Positions 49,973 through 60,740 are shown, numbered from the stretch's first letter. The stretch is 64,000 nucleotides of DNA from Acinetobacter sp. ANC 3903 (GCF_002135315.1 NZ_NEGA01000007.1:1-64000), one strand, 5' to 3'. Made by a program: numbers and translations. The notes: generated by a model not told the origin, from the sequence alone.

Positions 49973-51493
49973 ATGCAAAACAATCATCCGGTGTATGATG
50001 TTGTTGTGGTGGGTGGTGGTATCAATGGTGTGGGTATTGCTGTTGATGCTGCAGGGCGAGGATTGTCTGTATTTTTATGTGAAAAAGATGATTTAGCCAG
50101 CCATACTTCCTCTGCAAGCAGTAAGCTTATTCATGGCGGTTTACGTTACCTTGAACATAAAGAGTTTCGTCTGGTACATGAGGCTTTAGCTGAACGGGAA
50201 ATTCTGTTGGCCAAAGCACCGCATATTATTCGTCCTTTACGTTTTATCATGCCCCATCAACCGCATTTACGTCCTGCATGGCTGATTCGGACCGGTTTAT
50301 TTTTTTATGATCATCTGGGAAAAAGACAAAAATTAGCCAGTTCACGGCATATTCATTTTGATCCCGTTAGCAGTCCTTTAAAAGATGAGATGACACAGGG
50401 GTTTGAATACTCTGATTGTGCGGTAGATGATGCACGTTTGGTGGTTTTAAATGCCCTGCAGGCCCATGAACTGGGTGCCAACATTGCAACACAAACACGC
50501 TGCACAGCGGCTTACCGTGAACAGGGATTATGGAATGTTCACCTGGAAAATGCGCAGGGCGGTTATCAGGTACAGGCAAAAGCCTTGGTCAATGCAGCCG
50601 GACCTTGGGTGACTCAGTTTATTGAACACAATTTAAAACAAAAATCGCCGCATGGCCTTCGTCTTATCCAAGGCAGTCACATTATTGTGCCAAGAATTTA
50701 TGATGGCGATAAAGCTTTCATATTGCAAAATGATGATCACCGAATTGTTTTTGCCATTCCTTATCTGGAGCAATACACCTTAATTGGTACCACAGATTAT
50801 GAATACAAAGGTGATCTGGATCAGGTCAAAATTACCCAACCAGAAGCAGATTATTTGCTGGATGTTTATAATGATCACTTCAAGCATCAGTTAGGGTCTG
50901 AAGATATTTTGCATACCTATTCAGGTGTACGCTCGTTGTGCGATGACGAGTCGGATAATCCATCGGCCATTACCCGCGATTACACTTTGGCGATATCGCA
51001 TCAGCAGCAAAACGACGTGCCTTTGCTTTCAGTTTTTGGTGGCAAGCTCACCACGTATAGAAAGCTGGCAGAGTCAGCAATGCAGCATTTGGCTCCGAGC
51101 TTCCCAGACATGAACAAGCCCTGGACTGAAAAAGCGTTATTACCGGGAGCGGAAAACCTGGTTTCGGTCGAATTTTTGATTCAGCAGATTATGCAAAATA
51201 TTGAAAATGTCCCTTTAAGCTTAGCCTCGCGCTGGGCGCACTCCTATGGTTCACGGGTTTGGCGGTTTTTAAACAACATTTCAGACCTGAATGATCTTGG
51301 AGAAAATTTTGGCCATGGCTTGTTTGCCAAAGAAGTGGATTATCTGGTCGACCAGGAGTGGGCAAGAACCAGTCAGGATATTTTATGGCGTAGAACCAAA
51401 CTGGGTTTTCAATTTAGCGCCAATCAAATAGTGCGGTTGGATCAATATCTTTTAAAGTTATTGCTTACAAGATCAAGCGACACTGCGGCTTAA
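49973..51493 (+). CDS. glpD: Aerobic glycerol-3-phosphate dehydrogenase
   Basis: A 506-residue FAD enzyme at the inner membrane that oxidises glycerol-3-phosphate to DHAP and passes electrons to quinone. The FAD loop VVGGGINGVGIAVDAAGRG is at the N-terminus, followed by SASSKLIHGGLRYLE, the central NAAGPWV and LIGTTDYEY blocks and VFGGKLTTYRKLAE. The ATG at 49973 follows GAGGAGG at ideal spacing; a GTG two codons earlier overlaps that site. No glpK or glpF lies nearby. Confidence 0.95.
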   Translation: MQNNHPVYDVVVVGGGINGVGIAVDAAGRGLSVFLCEKDDLASHTSSASSKLIHGGLRYLEHKEFRLVHEALAEREILLAKAPHIIRPLRFIMPHQPHLRPAWLIRTGLFFYDHLGKRQKLASSRHIHFDPVSSPLKDEMTQGFEYSDCAVDDARLVVLNALQAHELGANIATQTRCTAAYREQGLWNVHLENAQGGYQVQAKALVNAAGPWVTQFIEHNLKQKSPHGLRLIQGSHIIVPRIYDGDKAFILQNDDHRIVFAIPYLEQYTLIGTTDYEYKGDLDQVKITQPEADYLLDVYNDHFKHQLGSEDILHTYSGVRSLCDDESDNPSAITRDYTLAISHQQQNDVPLLSVFGGKLTTYRKLAESAMQHLAPSFPDMNKPWTEKALLPGAENLVSVEFLIQQIMQNIENVPLSLASRWAHSYGSRVWRFLNNISDLNDLGENFGHGLFAKEVDYLVDQEWARTSQDILWRRTKLGFQFSANQIVRLDQYLLKLLLTRSSDTAA

Positions 51494-51506
51494 ATTGTTA
51501 AATCAT

Positions 51507-51536
51507 AAAAAAAGACCGTCTGAGCGGTCTTTTTTG
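51507..51536 (+). terminator. Intrinsic terminator after glpD
   Basis: AGACCG/CGGTCT stem flanked by A-run and T-run. Confidence 0.9.
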
Positions 51537-51605
51537 AATCCAAGTGCAAAGTTGATCTGCAATAAAATTGCAGCTTAGATTGCAACTGCGTGTCTATTTA
51601 TAGGT

Positions 51606-51968
51606 TTAAATTTCAACGCCGCCCAATGATGCACAATTCACAGGCGTATTCCATTGAACTGCGGTGCCATAAATTACAGGGCGTACAATACGCCAAGGCC
51701 AGAAACCGAATCTTTGGCTGGCATTGTAGTTGATCACCACGTTGCCACCGACCTGATGTGCACGCTCTGCAAAGCGTGGATACAGTTCTTCTACGCTGCC
51801 GTAAGTACCTTTAGCCACTTTAATGCGTTTTTTGATTTTGAACTGGCTGGCGTCAGGTGTGCCTTTGATGGCGCAGATATGAAGACCACGTTGCTCTGTG
51901 GTCGCTTGAGCCATGGCTAGACCAGATAAACCAAGCAGGCAAATTGTAAGTGTTAATGTTTTTAGCAT
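51606..51968 (-). CDS. Small periplasmic protein of unknown function
   Basis: A 120-residue protein with a clear Sec signal peptide (cut after AMA, residue 20). The mature part has two cysteines (ICAIKG near the start and NCASLGG near the end) that could form a disulphide. The stretch FAERAHQVGGNVVINYNAS recalls small beta-rich periplasmic proteins with an A-x3-GGN pattern (RcsF/DUF4156-like), but this likeness is weak. A good AGGGA ribosome site supports the start. It is on the same strand as pckG, downstream of its terminator. Confidence 0.75.
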   Translation of the reverse strand: MLKTLTLTICLLGLSGLAMAQATTEQRGLHICAIKGTPDASQFKIKKRIKVAKGTYGSVEELYPRFAERAHQVGGNVVINYNASQRFGFWPWRIVRPVIYGTAVQWNTPVNCASLGGVEI

Positions 51969-52022
51969 GAAATTTTCCCTCTTTTATTGTTATGGAATTA
52001 TTTGCGGGATTATATTAACGTA

Positions 52023-52049
52023 AAAAAGGCCACCGTAGTGACCTTTTTA
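52023..52049 (-). terminator. Intrinsic terminator after pckG
   Basis: AAAAAGG-CAC/GTG-CCTTTTT stem with one mismatch, CGTA loop, T-run on the minus strand. Confidence 0.8.
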
Positions 52050-52066
52050 TGACTTAATCTATTGAA

Positions 52067-53899
52067 TTAAGCAGATTTTTTAACAGCTTCTAAAAGCTCG
52101 TTTTGACGTTTTTTCAACGCTTCTGGTAAACGATCACCAAGTTTGTTGAACAATTCAGAGTGGCTTTCAATTTCTTTGATCCATTGATCTTTGTCTTGAG
52201 AAGTTACTAGGTCAAATTGTTCTTTAGTGAAGTCGGAACCAGTCCAGTTCAATTGTTCGTAAGTAGGAACACGGCCGATTGGTGTGTCAATAGCAGTTGC
52301 ACGACCTTCACAACGGTCAATGATCCACTCAAGAACACGCATGTTTTGACCGAAACCAGGCCATACGAAGTTGCCTTCAGCATCACGACGGAACCAGTTC
52401 ACGTTGTAGATACCAGGAAGCTTGTTGCCCGCAGCAGCAGCTTTCGCACCTACTTGCTCACCCATTTCTAACCAGTGAGAGAAGTAGTCAGCCATGTTGT
52501 AGCCAGTAAATGGAAGCATCGCAAATGGGTCACGACGTACAACACCTTGTTGACCAACAGCAGCTGCGGTGGTTTCAGAGCCCATTGTTGCAGCTTTATA
52601 AACACCATCAACCCAGTCAAATGCTTCTGAAATAAGAGGCACTGTGTCTGCACGGCGACCACCGAAGATGAACGCAGAGATTGGAACGCCTGCTGGATTT
52701 TCCCAGTCAGCATCAATAGAAGGACATTGACCTGCAGCAACGGTGAAGCGAGCATTTGGATGCGCAGCTTTTTCACCAGCAACATGAGGTTGACCCTTCC
52801 AGTTAGTCAGGTTCGCAGGCACTTCTTTAGTCAGACCTTCCCACCAAACTTCACCGTTGTCAGTCACAGCAACGTTAGTATAGATAACATCTTTCGCTAA
52901 TGTAGCCATACAGTTCGGGTTAGTCTTGGTATTTGTACCAGGCGCTACACCGAAGAAACCAGCTTCTGGGTTGATGGCATATAAGCGACCGTCTTCACCT
53001 GGTTTGATCCAGGCAATATCATCACCTACAGTTTCAATTTTCCAGCCTTCGTAGCCAGCTGGTGGAATCAACATTGCAAAGTTTGTTTTACCACAAGCAG
53101 ATGGGAATGCAGCTGCGATGTAATGTTTTTCGCCACGTGGGTTGGTCACGCCAAGGATCAGCATGTGTTCAGCTAACCAGCCTTGTTGACGGCCCATAGA
53201 AGACGCAATACGTAAAGCTAGGCATTTTTTACCAAGCAATGCGTTACCGCCGTAACCAGAACCGAATGACCAGATTTCACGGGTTTCTGGATAATGAACG
53301 ATGTATTTTTCTGGGTTGCATGGCCAAGCAACGTCTTTTTGACCTTCTTCCAATGGTGCACCGACAGTGTGTACACATGGAACAAATTCGCCATCAGTGC
53401 CAAGAACGTCATAAACAGCTTTACCCATACGAGCCATTTTAGACATGCTTACAGCTACGTAAGGAGAATCTGTTAATTCGATACCGATATGTGCAATATG
53501 AGAACCTAAAGGACCCATAGAGAAAGGAACCACGTACAAAGTACGGCCTTTCATTGAACCGTCGAATAAACCGTTAAGGCGAGTACGCATTTCAGCTGGA
53601 GCTTCCCAGTTGTTTGTCGCACCTGCATCTTCTTGTTTTTCTGAACAGATAAATGTGCGACCTTCAACACGAGCAACGTCAGAAGGATCAGAGTTTGCCA
53701 AGTAAGAACCAGGATGTTTTTCTTGGTTAAGCGCTTGCATAGTGCCGTTAGCGATCATCAAGTCAATAAGACGTTGATATTCTTCTGCGCTACCGTCACA
53801 CCATTCAATTTTTGCCGGTTTTGTTAATTTAGCAATCTCTTCCACCCATGCAATAAGCTTAGGGTTACGAACGAATTCTGGTGCGTTCACTTGGGTCAT
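52067..53899 (-). CDS. pckG: Phosphoenolpyruvate carboxykinase (GTP)
   Basis: A 610-residue GTP-dependent PEPCK that makes PEP from oxaloacetate, the entry step of gluconeogenesis. The P-loop [16 protein letters not shown], the metal loop around [11 protein letters not shown] and the block [18 protein letters not shown] identify the GTP class. The start [14 protein letters not shown] is chosen; an upstream ATG at 54010 would add 37 hydrophobic residues read from the AT-rich leader, which the family lacks. Codon use suggests strong expression. Confidence 0.96.
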   Translation of the reverse strand: MTQVNAPEFVRNPKLIAWVEEIAKLTKPAKIEWCDGSAEEYQRLIDLMIANGTMQALNQEKHPGSYLANSDPSDVARVEGRTFICSEKQEDAGATNNWEAPAEMRTRLNGLFDGSMKGRTLYVVPFSMGPLGSHIAHIGIELTDSPYVAVSMSKMARMGKAVYDVLGTDGEFVPCVHTVGAPLEEGQKDVAWPCNPEKYIVHYPETREIWSFGSGYGGNALLGKKCLALRIASSMGRQQGWLAEHMLILGVTNPRGEKHYIAAAFPSACGKTNFAMLIPPAGYEGWKIETVGDDIAWIKPGEDGRLYAINPEAGFFGVAPGTNTKTNPNCMATLAKDVIYTNVAVTDNGEVWWEGLTKEVPANLTNWKGQPHVAGEKAAHPNARFTVAAGQCPSIDADWENPAGVPISAFIFGGRRADTVPLISEAFDWVDGVYKAATMGSETTAAAVGQQGVVRRDPFAMLPFTGYNMADYFSHWLEMGEQVGAKAAAAGNKLPGIYNVNWFRRDAEGNFVWPGFGQNMRVLEWIIDRCEGRATAIDTPIGRVPTYEQLNWTGSDFTKEQFDLVTSQDKDQWIKEIESHSELFNKLGDRLPEALKKRQNELLEAVKKSA

Positions 53900-54315
53900 G
53901 GTGATGCCTATATCAAATATGTACGATTTAAATGTACAAAGTACAATCCAAACAATGGGGTACATCGCTTGGAGGAAAATATAAAAAAAAGTGGCTGTAT
54001 TAAAGCACAAAATCGTAAAAAAAATAAGACTTAAGAAGTGATTGAAATAGATTGGAATATTATATATGTATATTTTTAATTAATAAAAAACAAATACTTA
54101 AAGTTAAACATGTTGATTAATTAATCCATTTATTAATTTTATGGACAATATTTATTTAATATATTGTTTTTATAAACAATATGTTATTGATGGTATTTAG
54201 ATAAGAATCATTATTGATTTAATAAATGCTAGTAATTCGAATTTTACATAAAGATGCTTTCAATTGTCGATAATTTGGACAAAATTAGAGCAATTACTTC
54301 AAAAAAGTATAGAAA
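53900..54315. other. Divergent control region of pckG and the lipid kinase
   Basis: 416 very AT-rich bases. A perfect dyad ATATTGTTT-N4-AAACAATAT lies at 54161-54182, with AT-rich partial repeats on either side. It is a candidate operator or architectural-protein site; no regulator is known. Confidence 0.5.
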
Positions 54316-55254
54316 ATGTCAGTCTCTGTAAAGCCTTTGTCGATTATCTATAATGAAAAATCAGGATTTCATGCAGCCAATAAAGATGAAATCTATGAAC
54401 AACTTATGACAAATTTAACCACTTATGGCTATGAAATTCAGACTTTCGAAATCAGTGCTGAAGCAGATTTTAACAGTTTGATGGATAAAATTATTTCACG
54501 CCATCAACAGGCTGAAGAAATTGGCATTGTGGTAGCTGCGGGGGGAGACGGTACTTTAAATACAGTAGCAACCAAATTGATGACTACCGAGATTCCGATA
54601 GGAATTTTACCCTTGGGAACCTTTAATTATGTCGCCCGCTTGCTGCATATTCCGCTTGATTTGTTAAAAGCAGCTGAGGTCATTGCGCAGGGTAGGGTGC
54701 GTGAAGTACATGTGGCACAAATTAATGATCATATCTATTTAAATAATGCCAGTTTGGGACTATATCCTTTATTTATACAACGGCGTGAGCTGTATAACCG
54801 GCGTTTGGGTCGCTTTACTTTACATGCCTATACTTCAGCATTAGATGTACTGATTCGTGATCGCAAAGAACTGAAGCTTGAAATCGAAGTTGATGGAAAA
54901 AAATATCCTGTGAAAACTCCGCTTATTTTCTTTGGCAATAATCAGTTGCAACTGGCAGAGATGAATCTGCGTATTGCTGAATGTGCTGAAAAGGGAAAGG
55001 TTGTAGGTGTGGTGGTGGCGAAAAGTGATAAACGCACCTTATTTAAAATTTTATGGCAGTTGATTCGGGGCAATCTTGATCATGCACCAGATGTGTATAG
55101 CTTTTCTGCTGACCATGTCCAAATACATTCCAAAGCCAAAAAACTGACGCTGGCACTGGATGGTGAAATTGTAGAAATGCAGCCCCCGCTTCATATTTCC
55201 GTGCGTAAGCATGCACTCAAAATAATGGTTCCTCATGATTTTACATCTGTCTGA
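54316..55254 (+). CDS. YegS/diacylglycerol kinase-family lipid kinase
   Basis: A 312-residue protein of the DGK catalytic family. The nucleotide loop GGDGTLNTVA (about residues 76-85) and the following IPIGILPLGTFNYVAR, where the family consensus is GTxND, are visible; here N-Y replaces N-D. The C-terminal half is the beta-sandwich lipid domain (LNNASLGLYP; ALDGE). It should phosphorylate a lipid such as diacylglycerol. Its last 20 bases overlap the start of a metallophosphoesterase gene, so the two are coupled. Confidence 0.88.
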   Translation: MSVSVKPLSIIYNEKSGFHAANKDEIYEQLMTNLTTYGYEIQTFEISAEADFNSLMDKIISRHQQAEEIGIVVAAGGDGTLNTVATKLMTTEIPIGILPLGTFNYVARLLHIPLDLLKAAEVIAQGRVREVHVAQINDHIYLNNASLGLYPLFIQRRELYNRRLGRFTLHAYTSALDVLIRDRKELKLEIEVDGKKYPVKTPLIFFGNNQLQLAEMNLRIAECAEKGKVVGVVVAKSDKRTLFKILWQLIRGNLDHAPDVYSFSADHVQIHSKAKKLTLALDGEIVEMQPPLHISVRKHALKIMVPHDFTSV

Positions 55255-56008
55255 TTTGCATTTTGGTACGGAAAAAATGGCCTGTATGGCTGCCATCCGT
55301 CTATTTTGTCAGCAACAACCTCTCGAGGCTGTAGTTGTGAGTGGTGATTTAACTCAACGTGCCCGTTATAAGCAGTTTTATGACTGTAAACAGTTTCTGG
55401 AAAGTTTAAATCTGCCTTATCTGGTGGTGCCTGGTAATCATGATATTCCCTTGTATCATGTCTGGAATCGAATATTCAGTCCCTTTACCCGCTATGAAAT
55501 TTTCTTTGGCCACAGGGAAACCGTGCTGGAAACCGAGCATTTTTATTTGATTGGGGTTAATAGTATTAGACGGCGTTATCATACCCGTGGGCATATTTCC
55601 TTAGAACAAATTCAACAAATTGACCAGTCTTTAATGATTGCTCCGGCAGATAAAATCAAACTGATTGTTGCACATCAACCTTTTTATACACCCCCGAATA
55701 ATCCACATGGCATCAAGGACTGTCCAATGCTGGGACGTATGGCCCTGGAATCATGGAGTCAAAGTGGTTTAGATGGCCTGTTGCATGGTCATCTTCATCA
55801 ATCTGCGGTGTATGACCTGAATCAGATTTATCATTTGGGGGCGAACCATCCCGTGCTGGATATTCATGCGGGAACAGCAATTTCTTACCGTTTACATCGC
55901 GGTTTGCCGAACAGCTTTAATGTAATTTATCCCAATGCCGATGTGCAGCATTATTATTTTGATGAGCAACGTAAAGAATTTGTTTTAGATGAAAAAAATG
56001 CCAACTAA
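55235..56008 (+). CDS. Calcineurin-like metallophosphoesterase
   Basis: A 257-residue phosphoesterase with the metal motifs in order: LHLSDLHFG, VVSGDLTQRA, VVPGNHDIP, IVAHQPF and LLHGHLHQS. Family members cleave phosphate esters from lipids, nucleotides or proteins. It starts 20 bases before the lipid kinase stop in another frame, which implies coupled translation and perhaps a shared lipid pathway (UDP-2,3-diacylglucosamine or phosphatidate phosphatases belong to this fold). No signal peptide. Confidence 0.9.
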   Translation: MILHLSDLHFGTEKMACMAAIRLFCQQQPLEAVVVSGDLTQRARYKQFYDCKQFLESLNLPYLVVPGNHDIPLYHVWNRIFSPFTRYEIFFGHRETVLETEHFYLIGVNSIRRRYHTRGHISLEQIQQIDQSLMIAPADKIKLIVAHQPFYTPPNNPHGIKDCPMLGRMALESWSQSGLDGLLHGHLHQSAVYDLNQIYHLGANHPVLDIHAGTAISYRLHRGLPNSFNVIYPNADVQHYYFDEQRKEFVLDEKNAN

Positions 56009-56072
56009 ATGCGGAAACACGCAGGTTTGAATAAAAAAAATACAAAAAACAGCAATTTTTTTTTGCTTGCCC

Positions 56073-56099
56073 CTTGAAGCGTTTTTTTCCATCCCCACA
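56073..56099 (+). promoter_or_regulatory. Sigma-32 heat-shock promoter of groES-groEL
   Basis: CTTGAA at 56073-56078, 14-base spacer, CCCCACA at 56093-56099. The layout is nearly that of the E. coli groE promoter (CTTGAA, then CCATCCCCAT). No CIRCE (HrcA) repeat is seen. Confidence 0.85.
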
Positions 56100-56190
56100 A
56101 AAGTGTCATCGAAATTATTTGATGATGACCGATGGAATAACAAAGTCATCATTACTTCACTATAAAAGACTTAGTCTGATGGAGTTTCCA

Positions 56191-56481
56191 ATGAGCAACA
56201 TTCGTCCATTACATGATCGCGTAGTTATTCGTCGTGTTGAAGAAGAAACTAAAACTGCTGGCGGTATTTTACTTCCAGGTTCTGCTGCTGAAAAACCGGC
56301 TCAAGGTGAAATCATTGCAGTAGGTAATGGCCAGATTACTGACAATGGTGTACGCGCTTTAGATGTTAAAGTAGGCGACAAAGTATTGTTCGGTACTTAT
56401 GCAGGTACAACGGTAAAAGTACAAGGCGAAGAACTTCTTATTATGAAAGAGTCTGACATTTTAGCTGTGCTTGAAGCTTAA
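56191..56481 (+). CDS. groS: Co-chaperonin GroES
   Basis: A 96-residue GroES that caps the GroEL ring. [19 protein letters not shown], the mobile loop [17 protein letters not shown], and the end [15 protein letters not shown] match the family. The ATG follows GGAG at good spacing; longer in-frame readings begin inside the promoter region. Heat induction is expected from the sigma-32 promoter at 56073. groEL follows 71 bases later. Confidence 0.98.
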   Translation: MSNIRPLHDRVVIRRVEEETKTAGGILLPGSAAEKPAQGEIIAVGNGQITDNGVRALDVKVGDKVLFGTYAGTTVKVQGEELLIMKESDILAVLEA

Positions 56482-56549
56482 TTCTGAGCCAGAAAATTCA
56501 GACCTGATTCTTTATACAGATTATTGAAAATTAAAAATATTTGGAGTAA

Positions 56550-58187
<1,638 letters not shown>

Positions 58188-58228
58188 TTCATCTGGCTGA
58201 TTCATTACTCAGCTTTCCAATATATGTT

Positions 58229-58268
58229 AAAAACATCCTTCAGGTTTAGGCTTGGAGGATGTTTTTTT
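58229..58268 (+). terminator. Intrinsic terminator after groEL
   Basis: AAAAACATCCT/AGGATGTTTTT stem with a 16-base loop and T-run. Confidence 0.88.
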
Positions 58269-58594
58269 ATTGGTATATTTATTTATAAGTGTTATAAATT
58301 TTAACAATTTCAGCAAAAAATCTTCGACTTTTGTATCCTGTCTGTTAATTTATTTTGTGGTAGGATGAATGAAGATAAGATAAATTCCACATAAGGTACG
58401 TTTGATTTTTCTGTTGATATTTTAAACAGAATTAAGTGTGTAGAAGGGAACCTAAGCATAATAAGTATTTTCTGAATATGTGTGATCTTTATCATAATAT
58501 GATGTATAAATGTTGTTAAATAGTAGTATTATTGTGACTGTATTATCAGTTTATAATATTTAATAATTTCTCCAAAATATAGTTGACATTTAGC
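58269..58594. other. AT-rich non-coding gap after groEL
   Basis: About 325 bases with no supported ORF; several TATAAT-like strings (for example near 58552) make promoter choice ambiguous. Confidence 0.45.
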
Positions 58595-58777
58595 ATGAAT
58601 GATGTGAATGCAAGAGCTAAAGAGCATAAGAGAGTGGCTCTGAAATCGGAGCTGATAATGATTAGCGCCGAGGAGTTGAAAGGCTTATATCGAAAGTTGA
58701 GGGACTATGAAGATCAGATACAAAATTACCAACAAGAAAAGCGGTTTTTTCTGAAAATGCTGTCAAATCAATCCTAA
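58595..58777 (+). CDS. Tiny charged, coiled-coil-like protein
   Basis: Sixty residues from the ATG at 58595, or 35-40 residues from the ATG at 58658. The second start has the better ribosome site (CGGAG seven bases before). The shared part, ISAEELKGLYRKLRDYEDQI and on, is a likely single helix with heptad-like spacing. The gene converges on the HTH regulator and its stop overlaps that gene's stop by three to four bases. I do not recognise it; it could be spurious. Confidence 0.4.
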   Translation: MNDVNARAKEHKRVALKSELIMISAEELKGLYRKLRDYEDQIQNYQQEKRFFLKMLSNQS

Positions 58778-59157
58778 TTAGTTTGGCTAAATTCATCAAT
58801 TAAGTTTTGAATAATTTCTTTGTGTGCGCTTTTTAGGGCTTTGAATTTTAAAAAATAATTTAATTCAACACTTTGTGATTCTGTTAATGTAGATGTTTGA
58901 TCTGCTAGTTTTTGATCACCGAATCTTAACCATTGTTTAGAAACATTTAACCATAATGCTAATAGCGACAATTTGTCCTGACCAGGAATAGCCTTGCCAA
59001 GCAGCCAGTTATTCGCCGATTGTACGGAAATTGGTTGACCATCATAACGACAGTTAAATTCTTTCGACAAGTAAGTTGGACTAATCGGATGTTTGGCTTC
59101 TGATAAAGCCTGAGTTAGGCGTTCAGCAAAAAGTTTTTTTTCCTGTTGATTACTCAT
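58774..59157 (-). CDS. HTH (Cro/C1-like) transcriptional regulator
   Basis: A 127-residue protein with one helix-turn-helix domain in residues 5-80. The pattern SVQSANNWLLGKAIPGQDKL then LALWLNVSKQWLRFG is that of small Cro/CI-like regulators of phage origin. The tail (85-127) is helical and may make it dimerise. A TATAAT stands 43-48 bases upstream of the start on its strand, and an AATAG-N6-CTATT dyad nearby could be its own operator. No other phage gene is close. Confidence 0.8.
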   Translation of the reverse strand: MSNQQEKKLFAERLTQALSEAKHPISPTYLSKEFNCRYDGQPISVQSANNWLLGKAIPGQDKLSLLALWLNVSKQWLRFGDQKLADQTSTLTESQSVELNYFLKFKALKSAHKEIIQNLIDEFSQTN

Positions 59158-59625
59158 GATCTAAAATAAACCTCAAAGATGCAATTATTATACACTTTTT
59201 ATATTGCGAATAGGTTGTGCTATTGTAATACTTTTACTACATAATGGTAAATTAATTTCAATATCTAAAAAAGTCTTTGATTGTTTAATTTGTATCCAAA
59301 AGTTTCCATTTGATATTTTAAAGTAAGCTTGATTTAAAAAAATAGCTGTAATGGGTTAAATAAAATCCTTATCTATTTTAAGCAGTTTTTTGCATTCCAG
59401 TGAATGAATGTGAATTCATGCTTTTATGAGTAATATTAAAACATTTTGATTGGCACAATTATAATTTCCAGTACTCTTTTTGGGTGGCTCTACAGTTTTC
59501 TATTTAATTTATGTGATTTTGATACTTGATGGAATGACTTGGATGCTGGATTCAATGATGGCGAAAGTTCGTATCTTTCAGAGCTTAATAATATCAATCA
59601 ATCTGTACATACAGTAGGTCTCTAA
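59158..59625. other. Non-coding AT-rich region
   Basis: 468 bases without a supported ORF, between the regulator and the IS relic. It holds the regulator's likely promoter (TATAAT on the minus strand near 59188-59193). Confidence 0.45.
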
Positions 59626-60251
59626 TCACTTCTTCGATTTTTTATTTAGGATTCGTTGGTATTTCATAATGGTAACCAAATAAATATACAAGCTAAGGTT
59701 ACAGAACTTTCATAGTTTCTCTTTAGCTTGTCATAACGTGTCGCGATACCTCTAAATTACTTTAGTCTTGCAAGCATATTCTCCATTAAGTGTCTAATTT
59801 TATATAAGTACCACTCCCTGTAATTATTATTCGCTTGGGTGTTGGGTTTTGTGGAATATTCGCTTTAGTTGTTGTTTTTGCTATTTTTTTCTCAATGAGT
59901 TCGAGTCATATCCTTTATCAGTACAAAGCACATTAGTATCTTTTAGATCTCTGCTATTACCCATTCCAGATCAGCATTAGAAGAAATTAAGTTAAATATT
60001 TTTAATAACTTATTATCTTTTGACCGCCGTGTAAACTTCTTAAATATTGAGTTAGGTTTGCTAAATACCTTTAGCAAATATCTCTGCATAGGCAATCTGT
60101 GTGAATTCTATATAGGATAGGTTCAATAAAATTTCGAAGATTTCGGTTGAGATAAATATCAAAATTAGGGATGAGTAGCATTGCTCCGTAAGGCTTTCAG
60201 CTTAGACCAGTGTTGATCTGTCAGCATTGTGCGAGGCATAGCGAGAAGTGA
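59626..60251 (-). mobile_element. Decayed IS5-family element (IS427-like)
   Basis: About 626 bases between short matching ends TCACTTCT (59626-59633) and AGAAGTGA (60244-60251). A full copy would be over 800 bases, so roughly a quarter is lost. It contains only a broken transposase gene. Age is shown by many stops and frame changes. Confidence 0.7.
59664..60239 (-). pseudogene. IS5-family transposase pseudogene
   Basis: Read on the minus strand, it starts MPRTMLTDQHWSKLKALRS and ends FRGIATRYDKLKRNYESSVT plus LACIFIWLPL, both typical of IS5-family (IS427 group) transposases. In between there are stops and frameshifts, and the central DDE region is largely missing (the reading jumps from about NADLEW to a later segment near WYLYKIRHLMENMLARLK). 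It cannot be functional. Confidence 0.85.
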
Positions 60252-60445
60252 ATTTGGTTTAGCAATTAAATTTTACTTTCTCGCTATTTTTTTGAATAGC
60301 AAGTGTCACAGGCTTAATTGAAATCGAGTTGTTTTCATAAAAATTGACTGTAAATGGTGCTAACTGATGCCACCGCTAAAAATTTATAAATTGATCTTTT
60401 TGGTTCGATCTATCTCCTAAAAAATACCTTATGGTTGCAATTTAT

Positions 60446-60458
60446 ATCAAATATTGAT
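60446..60458. repeat. Palindrome copy 1, ATCAAATATTGAT
   Basis: ATCAA-ATA-TTGAT, a perfect dyad; an identical copy lies 126 bases downstream. A candidate operator. Confidence 0.6.
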
Positions 60459-60571
60459 TTAAATTATTTTGATACAGTTTTTGGATTTTGTTTTAAATTA
60501 TTGATTTTAATAAATTTATTGTTGTTTGTGTGTTTATATGGCTAATATCTATGTAGTTATTATGAATATAA

Positions 60572-60584
60572 ATCAAATATTGAT
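60572..60584. repeat. Palindrome copy 2, ATCAAATATTGAT
   Basis: Same 13 bases as the copy at 60446; here the dyad extends one base each side (AATCAA-ATA-TTGATT). It touches the predicted -35 box at 60584. Confidence 0.6.
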
Positions 60585-60611
60585 TGATAATAGTGTTTCT
60601 TTTTGTATATT
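60584..60611 (+). promoter_or_regulatory. Predicted sigma-70 promoter of the adhesin gene
   Basis: TTGATA (60584-60589), 16-base spacer, TATATT (60606-60611); TATTAT two bases on gives an 18-base spacer. It would give a leader of about 120 bases. Confidence 0.5.
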
Positions 60612-60677
60612 ATGACTTTGTACGAAATTGATGCTCTGAACGGAATTTTTCAGTATCCAAATTTTCGTCCCAGTTTT

Positions 60678-60717
60678 ACTGGTTTGCAAAAATCCTAGGG
60701 TAAACCAGTCTTTTTAT
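60678..60717 (+). terminator. Terminator-like hairpin in the adhesin leader
   Basis: ACTGGTTT (60678-60685) and AAACCAGT (60702-60709) around a 16-base loop that contains CCTAGG, followed by CTTTTTAT. It ends about 24 bases before the adhesin ATG, so it may act as an attenuator or RNA-stability element. Confidence 0.55.
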
Positions 60718-60740
60718 AAGAATTGAAAGAGGACAAATCT

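Larger units (their letters stand above)
60252..60740. other. Upstream region of the adhesin gene
   Basis: 489 bases, no ORF. It holds two identical palindromes, a predicted promoter and a leader hairpin, listed separately. The DNA is markedly AT-rich. Confidence 0.6.

Noticed and set aside
58583..58588. TTGACA as a -35 box or TTG as start of the tiny ORF
   Set aside because: No -10 box at 16-18 bases; the ATG at 58658 has a better ribosome site, so the TTG start was not used.
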